A stretch of DNA of 64,000 nt from Blastococcus haudaquaticus (lineage in GTDB: Bacteria > Actinomycetota > Actinomycetes > Mycobacteriales > Geodermatophilaceae): assembly GCF_900230285.1 (NCBI RefSeq), contig NZ_OCNK01000003.1:186001-250000 (forward strand), written 5' to 3'. The notes below the pieces were generated by a model. It saw only the letters and a list, made by a program, of their open reading frames with translations. It was not told where the DNA came from and did no database searches. Position 1 is the stretch's first letter. Every line of letters starts with the position of its first letter. A program made the position numbers and the translations under genes. This document shows, piece after piece, positions 14,528 to 23,611 of the stretch.

Positions 14528-16453
14528 GCCCACGTGCGGCTCGAACGGTGACGCCTCGTCGGTGTCGGGGTCGTAGCGGCTGTTGATCACGACGTCCGCG
14601 CAGTGCGGGAACGTCGAGACGCGGGCGACCAGCGCCGCGGCGTGCTCGCCGTAGGGGAGCAGCGGGTCGGTGCCGATGACGACGCCGGTCGCCAGCCGGT
14701 GCAGGCCGTCGCGGCCGAGCACCACCGGCCCGAACTCCTCGGAGTGCACCAGCGCGAAGCCGACGCCGTCGTGGTCGACCAGGCCGGGCAGCAGGCCGGG
14801 CCAGTGCCGCTCCATCTCCTCCAGCGAGACCCGGCCGGGGATGTCGGGGAAGGACACCATCGCCTGGTGGCCGGAGACGACGCAGACGACGCCGGGGGCC
14901 ACCCGCGGCACCTCCCCGGTCAGCCCGGGCTCGAACGCGTGCTCGTGGTGCACGGCGGAGGCCCGCTCGACCCGGTCGCGCAGCCGGCGGGCGATGAGCC
15001 CACCGCTCTCGCCGAGGGCGGTGGCCACCTGCCAGCTCTCGACGGGGCGGCGGCTGTCGCGGGTCCCGGTGGTCGGCTGGGCGCCCGGTGAGCCGCACAA
15101 CCGTCCGACGAGCTCCTCGATCGACTCCCCGAACCGGTCGGTGAAGGCCCAGCCCTGCGTCTGGCCATGGTCGGAGAGGACGACCAGGTGGTACTCCCGC
15201 GGCGCCACCGACGCGGCGCGGTGCAGGCGCCCGAGCTGCTGGTCGATGGTGCGCAGCACGGCCAGGCTGTCGGCGCGCTCGAGGCCGCCGTGGTGGGCGG
15301 CCTCGTCGTAGCCGAGGAAGTCGGAGTAGACGACGGGGCGGCCGGCGAGCATGTCGTCCAGCAGCGCGAAGACGACGACGTCGCGGGAGATGACCGTGAC
15401 CCCGGGGCGGGCCAGCGGGTAGATGCCGCCGCGGCTGACCCGCGGCCGGACGTCGTCCCGGCGCTCGCGGGCGGCGGCGGCGAGCTCGCGGACGATGTCG
15501 ACCAGCGAGACGCCGATGGTGCGCAGCGCGTTCACCGGGCTGGCGAAGTAGGCGTAGTACCCGGAGCCGACGCGCTCGCGGGTGCGCCGGGTGACGCGCG
15601 ACGACGCCGGGACGACGTGCGACAGCGAGCTCATCGTGAGGCTGACGTGGGCGGCGTCGCCGGTGAACAGGTTGCCGCGGCCGGCGCCGTCCGGGGCGAG
15701 CAGGCCGCGCCCGTCGGAGTGCCGGCGCTCGACCTCCACCGCGTCGGCCGGGTGCGAGACGCGGGTGATGTGGTCCCGGTCCTTCTCGTACCAGCGGAAC
15801 CCGAGGATGTCGTGGTTGGAGCCGTGCAGGATGCCGCTCACCGCCGCGCCGGTCTGCGAGCTCCAGTCGGTGTGCCAGGAGGTCATGGTGTGGCTGCCCG
15901 AGCGGAGCCAGGACGCGAGGTTCGGCATCCAGCCGTCGCGGACGGCGCGGCGCGCGGTGTCGTAGGACAGCGCGTCGATCTGGAGGAACAGCACGCCGGG
16001 CGGGCGATCCGCGGAGGGGACGGCGCCCGCCCGGCGGCGGGCCCGGCGGAAGAAGATCTCGTCCTCGTCGACGGCGAGCAGGCTGCTGACCACGCCGGAC
16101 ACGGCGGCGAGCACGAGGGCCACCCACACCGCGACCTTCAGGTTGTCCATCTGCACGCCGGGGACGGCGTAGGAGACGGCGAGCACCAGGGCGCCGAGGA
16201 GCAGGAAGCTGCCGAGGCCGAGGGTGAAGAAGGCGACGGGCAGGGCCACCCGCATGATCACCGGCCAGGCCACCGCGGACAGGACACCCAGGGTCAGCGC
16301 CATCACCGGCGCCTGCCACGCCGACGACAGCTCGAAGCCGTCCAGCCGGTCGCTGAGCACGACCAGCGTCCCGGTGACCGCCGCCCAGGTGACGACGACG
16401 CGGGCCAGGGTGCGGCCGGTGCGCAGCAGCCGGCCGGGGGTGGGGGCGGTCAT
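14315..16453 (-). CDS. membrane-anchored alkaline-phosphatase-superfamily phosphodiesterase
   Basis: A 712-residue protein. Four hydrophobic helices at about 15-35, 47-68, 70-98 and 108-128 resemble a phage-holin-4-like membrane region, followed by a type I phosphodiesterase/nucleotide pyrophosphatase domain. FLQIDALSYDT gives metal ligand Asp160, HTDWSSQTGA near 194-203 holds the nucleophile, GYDEAAHHGG and VVLSDHGQTQG supply the remaining metal ligands. The catalytic domain probably faces the outside. Its ATG overlaps the DedA stop (ATGA). The function of this fusion class is not established; a role in envelope lipid or polymer turnover is inference. Its 3' end overlaps galE on the other strand. 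Confidence 0.83.
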   Translation of the reverse strand: MTAPTPGRLLRTGRTLARVVVTWAAVTGTLVVLSDRLDGFELSSAWQAPVMALTLGVLSAVAWPVIMRVALPVAFFTLGLGSFLLLGALVLAVSYAVPGVQMDNLKVAVWVALVLAAVSGVVSSLLAVDEDEIFFRRARRRAGAVPSADRPPGVLFLQIDALSYDTARRAVRDGWMPNLASWLRSGSHTMTSWHTDWSSQTGAAVSGILHGSNHDILGFRWYEKDRDHITRVSHPADAVEVERRHSDGRGLLAPDGAGRGNLFTGDAAHVSLTMSSLSHVVPASSRVTRRTRERVGSGYYAYFASPVNALRTIGVSLVDIVRELAAAARERRDDVRPRVSRGGIYPLARPGVTVISRDVVVFALLDDMLAGRPVVYSDFLGYDEAAHHGGLERADSLAVLRTIDQQLGRLHRAASVAPREYHLVVLSDHGQTQGWAFTDRFGESIEELVGRLCGSPGAQPTTGTRDSRRPVESWQVATALGESGGLIARRLRDRVERASAVHHEHAFEPGLTGEVPRVAPGVVCVVSGHQAMVSFPDIPGRVSLEEMERHWPGLLPGLVDHDGVGFALVHSEEFGPVVLGRDGLHRLATGVVIGTDPLLPYGEHAAALVARVSTFPHCADVVINSRYDPDTDEASPFEPHVGSHGGLGGPQQHALLAYPRAWQAPGEIVGAEQLHRVLRGWLTDLGHPAPTGEGAAVGEDSPTALARDAVAR

Positions 16454-17085
16454 GCGGTCTCGCAGCGCTCGGGCTCGCGGGCGGCGACGACCGCTGCCGT
16501 GCGGCGACGCCGCGTGCTCACCTGGTTGGTGATCGCGCTGACGGCGAGCACCAGGACGGTGGCCACCAGCATCGCGATCAGCGGGGAGTCGAAGATGCCG
16601 CCGCTGATCACGCCGAGCAGCGAGTAGGCCAGCGCCCACAGGAAGGCGGCGAGGAGGGACGCCGGCACCAGCCGGCGCCACGGATAGGCCAGGGCGCCGG
16701 CGGCGACCAGCACCGGGATGCGCCCGGCGGGGAGCAGCCGGCCGGCGACGATGATCTGCCAGCCGTGCACCCGGAACTGCTCGCGCACCTCGTCGACCCG
16801 TTCGGCGTGCTGACCGCGGACGAGCCACCGGACCGCCGACGGGCCGCCGAACCGGGCGATCGCGAAGGTGATCAGGTCGCCGGTCAGCGCGCCCAGGGTG
16901 GCCAGGAGCAGCACCAGCGGCAGGCCGAGGCTGCCGGCGGCCATGGCGAACGCGGCCGCGGCGCCGACGACCAGGCCGGTGGGCACCACCGGCACGACGG
17001 AGCCCAGCAGCACCAGCCCGAACAGCAGCGGATAGCCGATCTGGGTGCCCTCGGACCAGGGCGCGGTGAGCAGGTCGACGGTCAT
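16450..17085 (-). CDS. DedA/SNARE-associated family membrane protein
   Basis: A 211-residue polytopic protein with about five hydrophobic helices. ITFAIARFGGPSAVRWLVRG and VAGRLLPAGRIPVLVAAGAL are the two conserved re-entrant-loop blocks of the DedA family, with the essential Arg of the second block (GRLLPAGR) present. DedA proteins act in membrane homeostasis, and several flip phospholipids or undecaprenyl phosphate. The ATG at 17085 overlaps the stop of the MBL gene and its own stop overlaps the next start, so the three genes are translationally coupled. Confidence 0.85.
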   Translation of the reverse strand: MTVDLLTAPWSEGTQIGYPLLFGLVLLGSVVPVVPTGLVVGAAAAFAMAAGSLGLPLVLLLATLGALTGDLITFAIARFGGPSAVRWLVRGQHAERVDEVREQFRVHGWQIIVAGRLLPAGRIPVLVAAGALAYPWRRLVPASLLAAFLWALAYSLLGVISGGIFDSPLIAMLVATVLVLAVSAITNQVSTRRRRTAAVVAAREPERCETA

Positions 17086-17894
17086 GCCGCGGCCCTCGGC
17101 GCGGTCAGGTCGACGGCGGAACCGGGCTCGGTGACCACGACGCGCGTCGGCAGCCCGCGCGCGGCCACCTCGGTGGCGAAGGCGTGGGGCGGATCGACCA
17201 GCAACCGCCGCATACGAGCGCGCAACGGGGACGGGAACGAGGCCATTCCGGCGACGGCGAGCGTGCCCCAGTGGACGGGGACGGCGATCCGCGGCCGGAC
17301 GAGCGCGACGGCGTCGGCGGCGGTCACCGGGTCGAGGTGGCCGGGGCCCAGCGTCGGCCCCCAGCCCCACACGGGCAGGAGCGCGACGTCGACGGCGCGG
17401 CCGCCGAGGACCGCCATGCCGTCGTACAGGCCGGTGTCGCCGCTGACGTAGACGCGTGCGCCGCCGCCCTCGAGCAGGAAGCCGATGGACTCGGTGGCGG
17501 GGCCATGGGTGGAGCGGGGGCCCCAGCGGTGGCCGCTGTGCTCGGCGCGGACGGCGGTGACGCGCAGGCCGCCGTCGGACACCGCCTCGCCGGCCGAGAG
17601 CTCGTCGACGTGGGGGAAGCCGCGGCCGCGCAGCCAGGCGGCGGCGCCCCGCGGCACCACGATGCGGGTGCGCGGGCCGACCGTGCGCAGCGACGGGATG
17701 TGCAGGTGGTCGCCGTGCAGGTGGCTGATCAGGACCAGGTCGACGCCGGCCCAGGTGGCGGGGTCGGGGAGGGGCACCACGCGGCGCAGCGCGCCGACGG
17801 TGGGCGCGAGGAGGGGGTCGGTGAGCACGGTGCGGCCGGCCAGCTCGATCCGGACGGTCGAGTGGCCCAGGAAGTGCAGCTCCGGGCTCGTCAC
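17082..17894 (-). CDS. metallo-beta-lactamase-fold hydrolase (UlaG-like)
   Basis: A 270-residue metallo-hydrolase. HLHGDH with His58, His60, Asp62 and His63 is the metal-binding signature; GHSTVRIELAG at the N-terminus and VYVSGDTGLYD in the second half are typical of the UlaG/UPF0173 group, whose members hydrolyse lactones or phosphodiesters. GTG at 17894 is chosen because the sequence becomes conserved there; 12 more residues could precede it. It is the first gene of the coupled three-gene operon with DedA and the phosphodiesterase. Confidence 0.85.
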   Translation of the reverse strand: MTSPELHFLGHSTVRIELAGRTVLTDPLLAPTVGALRRVVPLPDPATWAGVDLVLISHLHGDHLHIPSLRTVGPRTRIVVPRGAAAWLRGRGFPHVDELSAGEAVSDGGLRVTAVRAEHSGHRWGPRSTHGPATESIGFLLEGGGARVYVSGDTGLYDGMAVLGGRAVDVALLPVWGWGPTLGPGHLDPVTAADAVALVRPRIAVPVHWGTLAVAGMASFPSPLRARMRRLLVDPPHAFATEVAARGLPTRVVVTEPGSAVDLTAPRAAA

Positions 17895-18005
17895 GCGGTC
17901 AGTCTGCTCGCGGGCAGGGACGGTTCCCAAGGCGTTTGCACCCGTCTGGGGGCTGCCGGGCGTGGAAATGGGGGAGAACCCTGAGCCGGCCAGTCGAGGA
18001 TTCGG

Positions 18006-18027
18006 CTGGTCCCCGAGTGGGGACCGG
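18006..18027 (-). terminator. hairpin terminator after the 18033-18494 gene
   Basis: CTGGTCCCC, loop GAGT, GGGGACCGG: a stem of seven perfect pairs extended by a wobble and a G-C pair, starting six bases past the stop at 18033 in the leftward direction. It would also separate this gene from the MBL operon. Confidence 0.6.
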
Positions 18028-18032
18028 TCCGG

Positions 18033-18494
18033 TCACGTGATCGGCGTCGCCTCGCGCAGTGGATGGTCCGCGTCCGCCGACTCGACGCTGACGCGTGCTG
18101 ACGGGAGGGCCGGGGCGTCGCGGCCGCGCCCCCGGCAGCCCGAGGCGTGGACGGCTCGCTCCCACACGACACCGTCGGCTCCGTAGCGGATCAGCGACGT
18201 CCAAGAGCCGTCCCGTCGCCGGACCCAGGCGATGTGGCGGCCCCGGTGCCATGCCCCGTCGGTGTGCCGCACCTCGACGTCGGCGGGCGGGGCGTGCAGG
18301 AACGTGTCGGCCGCGACCGCGAGGTGCACCGCGATCCGCACGTCCTCCCGGGGGAGCTGGGTGGCCGCTGCCGCCAGCGCCACGGCCGTCGCGTGCACGT
18401 CGTTGGGTTCCGGTACCGGCCCGCCGACGGCGAGGGCAGGCAGGTAGACGCTCCAGTTCAGAAGATGTCGCTCGACGATGGCCGCGAACCGCAC
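18033..18494 (-). CDS. hypothetical protein, 153 residues
   Basis: A 153-residue soluble protein I do not recognise. The N-terminal half is helical (FAAIVERHLLNWSVYLPALAV, ATAVALAAAATQLP) and the C-terminal half is beta-like with HRGRHIAWVRRRDGSWTSLI and several tryptophans. AAGGAG eight bases before the GTG at 18494 fixes the start. It is followed by a strong hairpin. The upstream 368 bases hold no other gene, so it has its own promoter. Codon use is normal for the region. Confidence 0.65.
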   Translation of the reverse strand: MRFAAIVERHLLNWSVYLPALAVGGPVPEPNDVHATAVALAAAATQLPREDVRIAVHLAVAADTFLHAPPADVEVRHTDGAWHRGRHIAWVRRRDGSWTSLIRYGADGVVWERAVHASGCRGRGRDAPALPSARVSVESADADHPLREATPIT

Positions 18495-18862
18495 GATGGG
18501 TGCTCCTTGCGAACGGGAGAGGCGTCCGTCCGTGTCGACGGATCGGGGCGCCTCGCTGCGGCTGCGGTCGACAGCTCGGGGCCGACCGGCGCAGTGCATG
18601 GGTCCAGGAGGCACGCGGCGCGTGCCGGCCGGAGGGAAGTCGCTGACGCTCCTGGAGCCCCGAGGGGATGCCCAGCCTGGCGTTGCGGGGGCGGTACTGG
18701 CGGCTGTGACTTCAACCGAGAGGACCTGAGTCCGCGGAGCTTCGCAGCGCGTGAGGACCTGTGACGGACTGTCCTCGGAACTGTGCGGATAAGCAAGACC
18801 CGCCGCCCCTCGGCGAGCCCGGCACTCAGGGACCGGCCGTAACCCCGTTCGTGGCGGCTCGG
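18495..18862. other. intergenic region without a recognised gene
   Basis: About 370 bases between the start of the hypothetical gene and the stop of the cyclic-di-GMP gene. No RNA gene, repeat or convincing short ORF was seen. It should hold the promoter of the 18494 gene and a terminator for the signalling operon. Confidence 0.5.
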
Positions 18863-21442
18863 TCAGCCGACGGCCGGGACGGCGACCAGTGCGGCGACGT
18901 CGTCGATGGTCAGGTCGTGCGGCTGGGTGCGGCCGTTCAGCAGCTCCACGCCGGTGTCGAGGACGGCGGCGTGCAGGGCCGGGGTGCTGATGCCCCCGGC
19001 GATGGCGATCAGGCCGAAGTCCTTCGTCGTCCGCAGGATGGCGCTGAACACCTGCATGGCGCGCCCGGTGTCGTCGCGGGAGGCCAGGGCGGCGACGTCG
19101 ACGCGGACCATGTCGAGGGGGACGCGCGCGAGCAGCGCGAACAGGCTGTGCCCCATGCCGTAGTTGTCGAGGCAGAGCTTGACGCCGCTGCGGCGCACCG
19201 CCTCGAGCTCGGGCACCAGTGCCGCGGACGCGGTCAGCAGCGTCTCCTCGGTGAAGGAGAGCAGCAGCCGGTGCGCCGGGAGACCGGAGGCGTTGAGTGC
19301 GCCGGCGACCTCGCCGGCCAGGCCGTCGGCCGTGGCGAAGCCGGCCGGCAGGCTCACCGCGACGCCGATGTCCTCGGCGGACAGGCCGGCGACCGCGCGG
19401 GTGGCCTCGTGCAGCAGCCAGGTCAGCAGCTCCGCCGCCCGGCCCTGCCGCTCGGCGAAGCCCCACAGCTCGAGGCCGCGCACCTCGGCGTGCTCGGGGT
19501 GGGACCACGTCGGGACGGCGTGCAGCCACTCGATGCGGCCGTCGGGGGTGCAGGCGGCGTCCAGGCGCACGGCGAAGACGCCCTCGGCGACGACGTCGTG
19601 GAAGTCGGGCTGGCTCTCGACGCCCGCGTTGGCGGTCTCGACGCCGGCGAGCCGCACGCAGCCCTTGCCGGCGGCCTTGGCCTCGCGCAGCGCGGCGTCG
19701 GCCTCGCGGAAGGCCACCTGGCCTCCGGCCGCGCCGATCGTCGCGACGCCGACGCTGGCACCGACCGCGAAGGCCCCGTCGCTGGTGCGGTGGGGCATGC
19801 CGAGGGTGTCCACGACGCGCCGGGCGACGTCGTCGGCCTCGGCGAGGGTGCCGGTGACGAGGACGGCGAACTCGTCGCCGCCGAGGCGGGCGACCAGGTC
19901 GTCCTCGCGGACGACGGTGTGCAGCCGGCGGGCCACCTCGACCAGCAGCTGGTCGCCGGCCTCGTGCCCGGCGACGTCGTTGACGGCCTTGAAGCCGTCG
20001 AGGTCCAGGACGAGCAGGCAGCGCTGGTCGTGGGACGGGGTGCCCAGCTCCTTGAAGAGCATGGCGCGGTTGGGCAGCGCGGTCAGGTGGTCGGTGTAGG
20101 CCATGCGCTCGAGCTCGCGCTCGCGGTGGCGGCGGGTGGTGACGTCGCGCAGGTAGAGCACGCGCCGTCCGCTCCCCGGGCGCTCGGTGGCGGTGGCCTC
20201 GATCTCCCGGGACGGGCCGTCGGCGCGGACCACCGAGAAGTGCAGCGGCGGGCCGTCCCCGCCGGGAACGTGGAGGGTGCCCGCTCGGACGGCGTCGCGG
20301 TCGCCGGCGTCGACGAGGTCGAGCAGGCAGACCTCGTCCTCGGCGTCGGCACCGAGACCGAGCAGGCTGCGGGCGGCCGGTGAGGTGAACAGGAGGCGGA
20401 ACTCCCCGTCCATGATGGCGATGCCGTCGGAACTGGCCTCGATCAGCTCGCGGAAGTCCTCCTCGCTGCGGACGAGGTCCTCGGTCATCCGGCCGTCCTC
20501 GCGCATGCGCAGCACGAGGCGGACCGCCATGAGGGTGAGGACGACCGCGATACCGATCTCGGCGGCGGTGGAGTGCGAGTGCTCCCGCCACTCCATCAGC
20601 CCGATGGCGACGGGGAGGGACAGCAGCGCGCCGACGACGAGCGCCATGCCGATCGGGCTGACGACGGGGGCGGAGGCCTTGGCGGTGTGGTCGGCGAACC
20701 GCCGGGGCGCGAAGCTCGCCGCCAGGACGACGGTCTGCAGGCCCATGGCGACCGAGACGTCGGACACCGCCGTCCACAGGGCCGAGGGGTCGACGATGGC
20801 CATGGCCTCGGCGACGCCCGCGGTGGCCTGCCAGGCGACGGCGCCGATGAGGATGCTGGCCGAGCGGCGCAGCGCCGCCGTCGACACGGTGCACAGCGCA
20901 CCGGCGCCACCGAGCATCGCGGCGCCGTAGGCGCCGTACATGAGCACGAGGGAGCGCAGGTCCTCCGGGGCGTCGGCGGGGTTGACCAGCGGAGTCCGGA
21001 GCACCTCGGTGACGACGAGCAGGGCGACGGTGATGACCAGGCCGTCGACGACGAGCGCGAGCCAGCGGGTGCGCCTGACCCGGCGGGCCAGCAGCCCGCA
21101 GATCAGCAGCGGGGCGGTGGCGCCGGCGAAGAGGAGGACGTCGTCGAAGCCGAAGCCGTCCAGCTCCGGGCCCGGGAAGCCCGCGGCGAGCCACTGGGCG
21201 GTCATGAAGAGGAGCGAGGCGTACCCGAGGATGCGCCACGGGCGGCCGGCGTCGCGGGCCATGGGCCGGGCGATGCGGAAGGCCTCCCACGACGAGGAGG
21301 CGGCGACGGCGCCGAGGACGATCTCGTCCCACTGCATGCCGGTGCCGTCGGGCGCGCTGAACGGGACGGTGAGCGCGAGGCCGAGGAGGCCCAGCGGCAC
21401 CGTCCAGCGGACGCTCCGGGGGATGTCGCGCAGGCCGATCAC
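18863..21442 (-). CDS. membrane diguanylate cyclase with degenerate EAL domain
   Basis: An 859-residue protein. About eight or nine hydrophobic helices occupy residues 12-310, a PAS sensor follows at about 325-440, then a GGDEF domain (445-600) and an EAL-like domain (610-855). The cyclase signature GGDEF is intact at 521-525, and the product-inhibition I-site RxxD is present at 512-515. The EAL motif is replaced by HAV at 641-643, and the usual DDFGTGYSSL reads DNYGMGHSLF, so phosphodiesterase activity is unlikely. It should make cyclic-di-GMP under control of the membrane and PAS parts. GTG at 21442 overlaps the stop of the upstream partner. Confidence 0.88.
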   Translation of the reverse strand: MIGLRDIPRSVRWTVPLGLLGLALTVPFSAPDGTGMQWDEIVLGAVAASSSWEAFRIARPMARDAGRPWRILGYASLLFMTAQWLAAGFPGPELDGFGFDDVLLFAGATAPLLICGLLARRVRRTRWLALVVDGLVITVALLVVTEVLRTPLVNPADAPEDLRSLVLMYGAYGAAMLGGAGALCTVSTAALRRSASILIGAVAWQATAGVAEAMAIVDPSALWTAVSDVSVAMGLQTVVLAASFAPRRFADHTAKASAPVVSPIGMALVVGALLSLPVAIGLMEWREHSHSTAAEIGIAVVLTLMAVRLVLRMREDGRMTEDLVRSEEDFRELIEASSDGIAIMDGEFRLLFTSPAARSLLGLGADAEDEVCLLDLVDAGDRDAVRAGTLHVPGGDGPPLHFSVVRADGPSREIEATATERPGSGRRVLYLRDVTTRRHRERELERMAYTDHLTALPNRAMLFKELGTPSHDQRCLLVLDLDGFKAVNDVAGHEAGDQLLVEVARRLHTVVREDDLVARLGGDEFAVLVTGTLAEADDVARRVVDTLGMPHRTSDGAFAVGASVGVATIGAAGGQVAFREADAALREAKAAGKGCVRLAGVETANAGVESQPDFHDVVAEGVFAVRLDAACTPDGRIEWLHAVPTWSHPEHAEVRGLELWGFAERQGRAAELLTWLLHEATRAVAGLSAEDIGVAVSLPAGFATADGLAGEVAGALNASGLPAHRLLLSFTEETLLTASAALVPELEAVRRSGVKLCLDNYGMGHSLFALLARVPLDMVRVDVAALASRDDTGRAMQVFSAILRTTKDFGLIAIAGGISTPALHAAVLDTGVELLNGRTQPHDLTIDDVAALVAVPAVG

Positions 21443-23364
21443 GGCGTCACCGCCGGGAGGGCGGCGACGTCGGGGAGGGCGGGGACGTCCGGTACGTCCC
21501 ACGCGCCGGCGGCCAGCTGGGCGGCCTCGAGCGGGCGGGCGAAGACGTAGCCCTGCAGGTAGCGGTGCCCCATGTCGCGCAGCAGGGTCAGGACGGCGGC
21601 GTTGGTGACCCCCTCGACGATGACGGGCAGGTCGAGGCTGGAGCCGAGCTGGAGGACCGCGCGGCACATGGCGCGGCGGGCGGGGTCGTGCTCGACGTTG
21701 GACAGGAAGTACTGGTCCATCTTGAGCACGTCGATCGGCATACCGACCAGGTAGGCCAGCGACGACCAGCCGGTGCCGAAGTCGTCGACGGCGACGCGGA
21801 CGCCGAGCCGGCGGAGGGCGGTGAGGTCCTCGATGACGTGCGAGTCGTCGAGCAGCACCGACTCGGTGATCTCGACGATCAGCCGCGAGGCGGGCAGGGC
21901 GCTGACCTCCAGGGCGGCGAGGACGTCGGGGACGAGCTCGCCGCTGCGCACCTGGTGGGCCGACACGTTGACCGCGACGCCCAGGTCGGTCCCGTCGAGC
22001 GCGGCGACCGTGCTGCACGCCTCGCGGAGCACCCACCGGCCGACCTCGGTGATCAGCGGCGACTCCTCGGCGAGCGGCACGAACTCGGTGGGGGAGACGT
22101 CGCCGTAGAGCGGGTGGCGCCAGCGCAGCAGCGCCTCCACCGACACGGTGCGGTGCAGGACGACGTCGACGACGGGCTGGAAGACCAGGCGCAGTTCGCC
22201 GCGTCCGAGGGCGTGTTCGAGGTCCGCGCGCAGGACGGCGCGCCGGTCCTCCTCGACGCGCAGGGCATCGTCGTACCGGTGGACGCAGCCCGGGCCGGCG
22301 GTGGCGGCACTGCGCAGGGCGAGCTCGCCGCGGCGCAGCGCCTCGCCGGTGTCGATCCCGGCGCTGAGGGTGGTCACACCCGCGACGGCGGACAGGCGGA
22401 GGGAGCCGCCCGGGACGGGGACCGGCCCGACGGCGTCCACCAGGCGGGCGCCCACGGTCTCGGCGTCGGCGATCGTGCCCTCGACGAGGACGACGAAGTC
22501 GCCGTCCTTGCCGCGGGCCAGCCAGTCCTCCCCGCGCAGCGCGCGGGTGAGCCGGGCGGTGAGCGCGCGCAGGACGGCGGTCTCGGTGTCGGGCGCGAGG
22601 ACCTCGGTGGCCAGGCCGCTGATGCGGACGAGGGCGAGGCTGGTCGGCCGGCTCTGCGCGTCGCGGTGCACCGCGCCCAGGCGGCGGACGAGGGCGGCGC
22701 GGTTGGGCAGGCCGGTGACGGGGTCGGTGAGGGAGAACTCGGACAGGTCCGCGTCGAGCCCGGTCACGGGCCCGCGCGGGCTGATGTCGCGGCAGTAGAG
22801 CACCAGCGCGCCGACGTCGGGGTCGTCGCGCAGGTCGCGGACGGTGGCCTGGATGAGGCGCCATCGCCCGTCGGCGTGCCGGACCCGGGCGGTGCGGACG
22901 GCCAGCTCCTCCGGGCGGCTGCGGTCGGCGTTCAGGGCGCCGACCAGGGCGGCGCGGTCGTCGGGGTGCACGACGGAGGCGACGGGCCGGCCGTGGACCG
23001 CCGCCGGGTCGAAGCCCAGCAGGTCGGCGATGCCCTGGGACGCGAACGTGATGCGGAGCCGGTCGTCGAGGATGACCACCGGGTCGACGCTGCTCTTCAC
23101 GAGCGTGCGGAAGGAGGACTGGCTGCGCTGCAGGGCGCCGGTCAGGCGTCGCTGGCGGGTCCAGAGCGTGGCCTGGAAGCCGACCAGGACGGCCAGCCCG
23201 GCGGCGGCCAGGACGGCGCCGAGACCGGTGGGCACGGCCACGAGGCCGCCGACGACGAGGGAGACGGCGACCACGGCCGCGGGAACGGCGACGAGCCCGG
23301 TGCGCCCCGAGGGGGACGCCGGGAGCACAGGCCCTGGCTGCCCCAGGACGGGGGCGGTGGTCAC
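21439..23364 (-). CDS. PAS-GGDEF(degenerate)-EAL cyclic-di-GMP phosphodiesterase
   Basis: A 641-residue protein. Two hydrophobic helices lie at about 22-63, a PAS domain at 80-195, a GGDEF-like domain at 210-365 and an EAL domain at 375-620. The GGDEF signature is reduced to KDGDF (286-290), so cyclase activity is unlikely. The EAL domain is intact: EAL at 410-412, VNVSAHQ, EITESVLL, DDFGTGWSSL at 527-536, LKMDQYFL and LQGYVFARPL. It should hydrolyse cyclic-di-GMP to pGpG. The degenerate GGDEF may bind GTP as a regulator, as known in other proteins. The start at GTG 23364 is the first with the membrane segment in place; its stop overlaps the next gene. Confidence 0.88.
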   Translation of the reverse strand: MTTAPVLGQPGPVLPASPSGRTGLVAVPAAVVAVSLVVGGLVAVPTGLGAVLAAAGLAVLVGFQATLWTRQRRLTGALQRSQSSFRTLVKSSVDPVVILDDRLRITFASQGIADLLGFDPAAVHGRPVASVVHPDDRAALVGALNADRSRPEELAVRTARVRHADGRWRLIQATVRDLRDDPDVGALVLYCRDISPRGPVTGLDADLSEFSLTDPVTGLPNRAALVRRLGAVHRDAQSRPTSLALVRISGLATEVLAPDTETAVLRALTARLTRALRGEDWLARGKDGDFVVLVEGTIADAETVGARLVDAVGPVPVPGGSLRLSAVAGVTTLSAGIDTGEALRRGELALRSAATAGPGCVHRYDDALRVEEDRRAVLRADLEHALGRGELRLVFQPVVDVVLHRTVSVEALLRWRHPLYGDVSPTEFVPLAEESPLITEVGRWVLREACSTVAALDGTDLGVAVNVSAHQVRSGELVPDVLAALEVSALPASRLIVEITESVLLDDSHVIEDLTALRRLGVRVAVDDFGTGWSSLAYLVGMPIDVLKMDQYFLSNVEHDPARRAMCRAVLQLGSSLDLPVIVEGVTNAAVLTLLRDMGHRYLQGYVFARPLEAAQLAAGAWDVPDVPALPDVAALPAVTP

Positions 23365-23611
23365 ACGGCTCTGATCGGGAACTGTGGAGGTCCGCTGCAG
23401 CGTCGTTACCGATTCGTCACCCGGGTGGGTGACGCCGCGTTCGCCGTCTTCTCCGGAAGTTGCGGGTGTGTGTGGCCCGGGTGAGGGGTACGAGGGGGTT
23501 TCGTTCCGCCCGTCCGGCGATGCCTCGTTCCTGGGTCGTCGGAGGACGAGCGTCGGGGAGCAGTGAAGGTCGTGCTGCTGTCGGCGAGCGGCAGCGGTGG
23601 GGGAGGGAATC

